The notes beneath the pieces are model-generated. The model saw only the letters and a list, made by a program, of their open reading frames with translations. It was not told where the DNA came from and made no database searches. Of a stretch of DNA of 9,763 bases, positions 6,189 through 9,763 are shown one piece after another. Made by a program: the position numbers and the translations under genes. The number at the start of each line of letters is the position of its first letter. Position 1 is the stretch's first letter. The DNA is from Oscillospiraceae bacterium. Lineage in GTDB: Bacteria; Bacillota; Clostridia; Oscillospirales; Oscillospiraceae. The stretch is from positions 1 to 9,763 of the forward strand of contig JAGBGB010000203.1 of NCBI GenBank assembly GCA_017936205.1. Reading direction: 5' to 3'.

Positions 6189-7462
6189 ATCGAGAATTCT
6201 ATCCCCGTTTAGATGAGGTCCTTTTTGAAACCCGACTACCCAATGGGCTCCGTGTTCGCATTGTGCCCAAGAAGGATTATATCAGTAAGCTTGCCTTCTT
6301 AGCTGTGGATTTCGGCTCGATCGATACGAGCTTTACACTCGATGGGGTACAGCATCGGATGCCTGATGGAATTGCGCACTATTTGGAGCATAAAATGTTC
6401 GATTTGCCGGATGAGGATGCCAATGCTCGCTTTGCAGAACTGGGTGCCAATGTCAATGCATTTACCTCCTACGCTATGACCGCCTATTAGTTCTCCTGCA
6501 CGGAGGGCTTCGAGGAAGCACTGTCCCTACTGCTGCGTATGGTTACCACTCCCTATTTTACAGAAGAAAGTGTGCAGAAGGAGCAGGGGATCATTGGACA
6601 GGAGATCCTGATGTACGAGGACAGTGCGGATTCCCGTGTATATGAGGATCTGTTTGGAGTCATGTTCCCGGAGCATCCCGTTCATATTCCGATTGCAGGG
6701 ACGGTGGAATCCATTAGCCATATCACGGCACAGATGCTCTATGATTGTCACAGAGCCTTCTACTGTCCTTCTAATATGGTTCTGTGCATCGTTGGAGATG
6801 TGGATCAAGATGCAGTGCTTCGCATTGCCGCAGAATGCACACCGGAGGAGTATCGACCTGTTCCTCAGAGAGAGTACGGCAGCGCCAAGACAAATAAAGA
6901 GGCGGGGGAGTCAAGGAGAGAAATGGAGATCTCTATGCCCACCTTCTGCATGGGCTTCTCTTGCCCACCCCTTCCCGAGGGGGAGAGCTGCATGAAGCGA
7001 GAGTTGATCGGAGAGCTTGCTGCGGAGGTCCTGGCAGGAGAATCCTCGCCCCTGTTTTCTGAATTGTATGAGAAAGGAATCATTGATGCTGATTTCTCCA
7101 TTGGCTACGAAAGTGTGAAGGATGTCTGTTTGATCACTGCTTCAGGGGACAGCTCGGATCCGCAAGCTGTGTACGATGCGCTCCTCCGGGAGGCCCAACG
7201 ACTCTGCCGGGATGGCTTCGATGGGGCTTGGTTTGAAAGATTACTCCATTCTTTCTTAGGAAGACGCATTCGAGACCTTGACAGTTTCCAAAGTATCTGC
7301 TATCGTATATGTGCATATGAGTTCGATGGCTATGAATATTTCACATTCCCTGAAGAGTTCGAGACCATTACCCAACAGGATGTGTTGCAGCTTCTGTCCC
7401 AGGCTATCAGAAGGGAAGGCTCAGCCGTCTCTGTTGTTTACCCGAAGGAGGTTTGCGTATGA
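6185..7462 (+). pseudogene. YfmH-like M16 zinc metallopeptidase interrupted by an in-frame TAG
   Basis: The full frame spans 425 codons before the TGA, matching the family length, but codon 102 (6488-6490) is TAG. Residues 1-101 carry the inverted zinc motif HYLEH (H65, E68, H69) and NAFTSYAMTAY. After the TAG the frame continues unchanged with FSCTEGFEEAL, PYFTEESVQKEQGIIGQEI (123-141, where the third zinc-ligand Glu is expected), AGTVESISHIT, and a C-terminal half with SSPLFSELYEKGIID. The remembered B. subtilis homologue reads TAYLFSS here, so a Leu (TTG) or Tyr (TAT/TAC) codon changed by one base would explain the stop. The 101-residue product lacks the third zinc ligand and cannot be an active peptidase. 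Internal restart at the ATG at 6539 has no Shine-Dalgarno site and would lose HxxEH. A well-placed AAGGGGG precedes the ATG at 6185. Recent mutation, sequence error, or UAG readthrough are all possible. Confidence 0.85.
7445..7451 (+). promoter_or_regulatory. Strong ribosome binding site of lgt inside the end of yfmH
   Basis: AAGGAGG is followed by seven bases and ATG at 7459. The in-frame TTG at 7453 is only one base from the site and so is rejected as a start. The site is strong enough for lgt to be translated without coupling to the interrupted yfmH. Confidence 0.85.
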
Positions 7463-8385
7463 GATTGTGGGAAGATACTCCCATCAGCTTCCCCGGCTTG
7501 GGGATCGAAAACATAGACCCGCCTGAAGGCTTCTACCTTTTCGGAAGTGATTTTCAGGTTAAGTTCTATGGTGTGATCATTGCTCTGGGGCTTTTTCTTG
7601 CAGTGATTTACTGCATGAAGCGGGCCAAGGCCTTTGGTCTGACAGCGGATAACATTATTGATGTTGCTCTGGTAGGTGTGCCCTGCGCGGTGATCGGTGC
7701 AAGACTGTATTATGTTCTGCTTTATGGCACACCCTTCAACCAGTGGCTGAATATTCGTGATGGGGGTCTTGCTATCTACGGTGGTGTGATCGGAGCCGTT
7801 CTTGGGGTTGGTATCTTCAGCCTAACCTCACGGCAGCGGCGGGCAAGATTTCTGCCCAGTGCAGATATGGCGGGTATTGGATTGCTGATCGGACAGTCTA
7901 TTGGTCGCTGGGGGAACTTCTTTAATCGGGAAGCCTTTGGCAGCTATTGTGACAACTTCCTTGCCATGCGTCTGCCGGAAAAGTGTATCAGAGGCTTGGC
8001 AGACACACCTCAAATTCACCAGATGCGACTGAAGGCAATTGAAGGGGGCTATGAGGGATTTGTACAGGTCCATCCCACTTTCCTGTATGAGTCTTTGTGG
8101 AATGCGGTAGGCTTCATCCTTCTGCATTTCCTCTCGAAAAAACGTCGTTTTGACGGACAGGTCTTCCTATACTACATTGCATGGTATGGTCTGGGGCGAT
8201 TCTTCATTGAGGGTCTGCGCACGGACAGCCTCATGAGTGGAGGCTTCCGCACCAGCCAGCTTGTTGCCATTGTCAGCTTCTTGGCGGCGATTGCCATACT
8301 GCTGATGGTTCTGCTGATCAAACGACCGAACCCTAAAAACATGTTAGTAAACCGTATTACATCTACACAAGAAACGGAGGAATAA
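7459..8385 (+). CDS. lgt: Prolipoprotein diacylglyceryl transferase
   Basis: The 308-residue integral membrane enzyme transfers diacylglyceryl from phosphatidylglycerol to the lipobox cysteine of prolipoproteins, the first step of lipoprotein maturation. About seven hydrophobic segments are visible (for example 36-52, 68-88, 103-122, 138-150, 212-226, 234-250, 268-287). The Lgt signature GRWGNFFNREAFG lies at 149-161, HPTFLYES at 205-212 and RFFIEGLRTDS at 247-257. The GGLAIYGGVIG motif (102-112) has Tyr where E. coli Lgt has its important His103; I believe this variant is common in clostridia. The C-terminal tail after 288 is basic, then polar. The start at 7459 overlaps the yfmH stop (ATGA) and has AAGGAGG 7 bases upstream. 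lgt shares the transcript with the M16 pair and with the following small gene, 3 bases downstream. Confidence 0.96.
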   Translation: MRLWEDTPISFPGLGIENIDPPEGFYLFGSDFQVKFYGVIIALGLFLAVIYCMKRAKAFGLTADNIIDVALVGVPCAVIGARLYYVLLYGTPFNQWLNIRDGGLAIYGGVIGAVLGVGIFSLTSRQRRARFLPSADMAGIGLLIGQSIGRWGNFFNREAFGSYCDNFLAMRLPEKCIRGLADTPQIHQMRLKAIEGGYEGFVQVHPTFLYESLWNAVGFILLHFLSKKRRFDGQVFLYYIAWYGLGRFFIEGLRTDSLMSGGFRTSQLVAIVSFLAAIAILLMVLLIKRPNPKNMLVNRITSTQETEE

Positions 8386-8388
8386 ACT

Positions 8389-8853
8389 ATGTCAACCTTT
8401 GAGGAACTGAAGGACAAAGCTCTGCACGCTGCCAGTGTGACTGCTGATGCAGCCAAGCAGCTTGCTATCATCTCTAAATGCCGTGTTCAGATCGTTGCTG
8501 AACAGGAGAAGATCCGTGCACTGTATGCCAAGCTGGGCAAGGTATACTACAAGGATTATGTTACAGATGAGGAACCGGATGAGGCGGAATACGAGCCTCT
8601 CTGCGACAGTATTTCTGCCCATTATCGCAGAATCAGCCGTCTGCGTGAGCTGATGGAGGAGGCTAAGTCCAACTATCAGGCGGTGAAGAAGAACAGCAAG
8701 GAAGCGAAGCAACAGCGGGCTGAGGAAGAAGATCGCCTGATGGTTCTTGCCAATGAACAGAAAAAATCCACCAACATAGATGGTGAGGATGACCTGCTGG
8801 AGGAACTGAACAATCTGAATCACGACACTCCCTACGGTGAGATCTTAGATTGA
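8389..8853 (+). CDS. Hypothetical coiled-coil protein downstream of lgt
   Basis: I do not recognise a named family. The 154-residue product is soluble, very rich in Lys/Glu/Ala, with no signal peptide or membrane segment. An N-terminal amphipathic region (FEELKDKALHAASVTADAAKQ, about 4-24) leads to a helix with EQEKIRALYAKLGKVYYKDY (38-57), which resembles the N-terminal part of small clostridial proteins that sometimes end in a zinc ribbon; none is present here. A long charged helix (about 76-126) looks coiled-coil, and the tail (131-154) is acidic. GGAGG lies 8 bases before the ATG, inside the end of lgt, and the gap to lgt is three bases, so it is clearly cotranscribed and probably cotranslated. 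Function is unknown; a cytoplasmic scaffold or envelope-stress role would be a guess. Confidence 0.8.
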   Translation: MSTFEELKDKALHAASVTADAAKQLAIISKCRVQIVAEQEKIRALYAKLGKVYYKDYVTDEEPDEAEYEPLCDSISAHYRRISRLRELMEEAKSNYQAVKKNSKEAKQQRAEEEDRLMVLANEQKKSTNIDGEDDLLEELNNLNHDTPYGEILD

Positions 8854-8867
8854 TCCTTTAAGCAGAA

Positions 8868-8923
8868 GTGCTGTCTTGCATCTATCCACACGGATCACTG
8901 CGAGGCAGCACCCCTATATGTGG
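8868..8923 (+). other. Long hairpin with possible pseudoknot between two genes
   Basis: GTGCTGTCTTGCA (8868-8880) pairs with TGCGAGGCAGCAC (8899-8911) over 13 bp, using two G-U wobbles when transcribed rightward. The loop holds a further ATCC/GGAT stem (8884-8887 and 8892-8895). Loop bases CCACA (8886-8890) could instead pair with TGTGG (8919-8923). No U run follows on either strand, so it is not a standard intrinsic terminator. It starts 15 bases after the coiled-coil gene and ends about 40 bases before the acetyltransferase. It may be an mRNA-stability, attenuation or regulatory element; that is inference. Confidence 0.5.
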
Positions 8924-8964
8924 TTGCACAAAAACACGAAAAAGCCGTAAACAGAGGTAAGCCT

Positions 8965-9540
8965 ATGAAGATAGAGATTAGAAGAGCAACTTCTGCAGAT
9001 CGTTTGGCAATTGCTTATTGTATTGCAGAGGGGTTTAAGAACGATTTTTCCATATTATCCCGAGATCTGAAGATCATTGCGAAGGCTATTGCACCGTCTC
9101 TGCGCCCGGAACAGTTCTTCGTGGCTCAGAAAAACGGTCGGATTTTGGGGACACTGGCGATCTCTAACCGAGGCTGCTGCGCAGCTAAGATAGAGCCCAC
9201 GGCACTGAGGCGGCATTTTGGTCTGCTGAAGGGACTCTTCGGGAGCTTTGTCATGAGAGAAGACTTCGAGGGGGCTGCCGAATTCTCTGCTGCAACAGGC
9301 TACGTCCAGTTTGTTGCTATCAGAGAAGGTTGCCGAAGAAAGGGCATCGCCACCAAGCTATTAAAGGAGAGTATGGAGCTCAGTGGCTACGAGAGCTTCC
9401 ATCTTGAGGTGACGGATGTGAATTTGGCGGCTATGAGCTGCTATATGAAGCTGGGCTTCCGTGAATACAAGCGCATCCCTCAAAAGTATGCAAAGTACAG
9501 AGGCTTCCGGGAACGGATCTTTATGTGCCGCTCCCTTTAG
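8965..9540 (+). CDS. GNAT-family N-acetyltransferase
   Basis: The 191-residue soluble protein is a single GNAT domain that would move an acetyl group from acetyl-CoA to an unknown amine. It opens with the usual IEIRRATSADRLAIAY strand-helix (3-18). The acetyl-CoA pyrophosphate loop is in QFVAIREGCRRKGIATKLL (115-133), with R124, K126, G127 and A129. The C-terminal motif is LEVTDVNLAAMSCYMKLGF (147-165), typical of the beta5-alpha4 region. The ATG at 8965 has AGAGG 7 bases upstream and starts exactly at the domain, so it is preferred to the GTG at 8920, which overlaps the hairpin region. The stop is TAG, with an in-frame TAA four codons later. No convincing promoter is seen in the upstream gap, so it may be the distal gene of the operon or have an unrecognised promoter. 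Substrate unknown. Confidence 0.9.
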   Translation: MKIEIRRATSADRLAIAYCIAEGFKNDFSILSRDLKIIAKAIAPSLRPEQFFVAQKNGRILGTLAISNRGCCAAKIEPTALRRHFGLLKGLFGSFVMREDFEGAAEFSAATGYVQFVAIREGCRRKGIATKLLKESMELSGYESFHLEVTDVNLAAMSCYMKLGFREYKRIPQKYAKYRGFRERIFMCRSL

Positions 9541-9550
9541 TCAAAGCATC

Positions 9551-9587
9551 AGTAACAGGGCTGTCAGCAAGACAGCTCTGTTGCTTT
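9551..9587 (+). terminator. Probable terminator hairpin after the acetyltransferase
   Basis: A 15-bp stem with two G-U wobbles (arms 9551-9565 and 9571-9585, core GGCTGTC/GACAGCT) closes a 5-base AGCAA loop, 10 bases after the GNAT stop. Only a short T stretch (TTT, then CACATAATT) follows, so it is weaker than the 1347-1398 terminator. Confidence 0.6.
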
Positions 9588-9763
9588 CACATAATTGCAC
9601 GCCTCAAATTCCGATTTGTCGACGAGTGTTTCGTAAACACCGTAGGGAACGGCCTATGTGCCGTTCCGGGAACCATCGCAATCTATACAGGCTAACAGAG
9701 TTAGCAAACAGCTGAAAATATCCGAAATATAGGAAGTTTTACGGTTCATTTCTTCTAAAATCG
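9588..9763. other. Right-end intergenic stretch with small hairpins, no credible gene
   Basis: No reading frame on either strand shows coding features. A minus-strand frame is open from the right edge to a TAG at 9654-9656, but it is short, unrecognised and runs into the hairpin. The stretch contains GTGTTT/AAACAC (9626-9631 and 9635-9640, 3-base loop), GGAACGGC/GCCGTTCC (9646-9653 and 9660-9667, 6-base loop) and GCTAA/TTAGC (9691-9695 and 9701-9705). No clear promoter was found. Confidence 0.6.
9641..9668. repeat. Hairpin resembling a dispersed clostridial intergenic repeat
   Basis: The unit starts CGTAGGGAACGG and ends CCGTTCCG, an 8-bp perfect stem with loop CTATGT. I recall similar GTAGGG...hairpin...CCG units scattered in intergenic DNA of Oscillospiraceae genomes. 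Only one copy is in this window, so the repeat status is from memory, not from the sequence. Confidence 0.4.

Noticed and set aside
6488..6490. Selenocysteine-type recoding
   Set aside because: The stop is UAG, not UGA, and no suitable downstream hairpin was noticed.
7453..7458. TTG start of Lgt two codons upstream of the ATG
   Set aside because: It lies one base after the Shine-Dalgarno site, too close for initiation.
6539..7462. Independent gene starting at the ATG after the yfmH stop
   Set aside because: No ribosome site precedes this ATG and the product would be an M16 fragment lacking HxxEH; it is the rest of yfmH.
8920..8964. GTG start giving a longer acetyltransferase
   Set aside because: The extra 15 residues are not GNAT-like, and the ATG at 8965 has a proper ribosome site.
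9461..9715. 84-codon plus-strand frame at the right end
   Set aside because: It overlaps the end of the GNAT gene in another frame and then runs through three hairpins.
9654..9763. Minus-strand frame open to the right window edge
   Set aside because: Only about 35 codons, ends within the hairpin repeat, no recognisable sequence; too little to call a gene end.
1..9763. CRISPR, tRNA, rRNA, insertion sequence or attachment site
   Set aside because: No regularly spaced direct repeats, cloverleaf, transposase, integrase or long terminal repeats were seen on either strand.

Overview
The window looks like chromosomal core DNA from a Gram-positive anaerobe of the Clostridia, probably Oscillospiraceae/Ruminococcaceae-like. 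This rests on the gene families (a YfmF/YfmH-type M16 pair, a clostridial PrmA with an N-terminal domain of that lineage, a DUF4015-like barrel protein), strong purine-rich Shine-Dalgarno sites, frequent GTG/TTG starts, and an intergenic hairpin of a kind I recall from that group. No phage, transposon, CRISPR, rRNA or tRNA signal is visible.

Left half (minus strand). A transcription unit starts at a promoter near 4805-4833 and reads leftward: prmA (ribosomal protein L11 methyltransferase), a membrane-anchored DUF4015-like protein with a degraded active-site motif, a polytopic heavy-metal/manganese permease of the ArsP_2-like type that starts with TTG, and, after a 72-base gap, a small metal-binding cupin. 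A very strong intrinsic terminator (1347-1398) closes it. nagA (N-acetylglucosamine-6-phosphate deacetylase) follows with its own promoter and a GTG start. Inverted repeats that may form its 3' structure lie at the window edge.

Right half (plus strand). A divergent promoter (4853-4880) drives yfmF (TTG start), yfmH, lgt (prolipoprotein diacylglyceryl transferase) and a coiled-coil hypothetical protein. yfmF/yfmH and yfmH/lgt each overlap by four bases (ATGA), a sign of translational coupling. yfmH, the only member of the M16 pair with an HxxEH zinc motif, carries an in-frame TAG at codon 102, but its reading frame stays intact and well conserved for another 324 sense codons. It is annotated here as an interrupted gene or pseudogene. 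A long hairpin with a possible pseudoknot separates this operon from a GNAT acetyltransferase gene, which ends in a weaker terminator-like hairpin. The last ~180 bases hold a group of small hairpins and no credible gene.

The most notable points are the single UAG in yfmH, the catalytic-residue losses in the DUF4015-like protein, the His/Cys-rich cytoplasmic loop in the permease, and three unexplained structured intergenic stretches (14-73, 8868-8923, 9626-9705). I did not find clear evidence of a novel multi-gene system.
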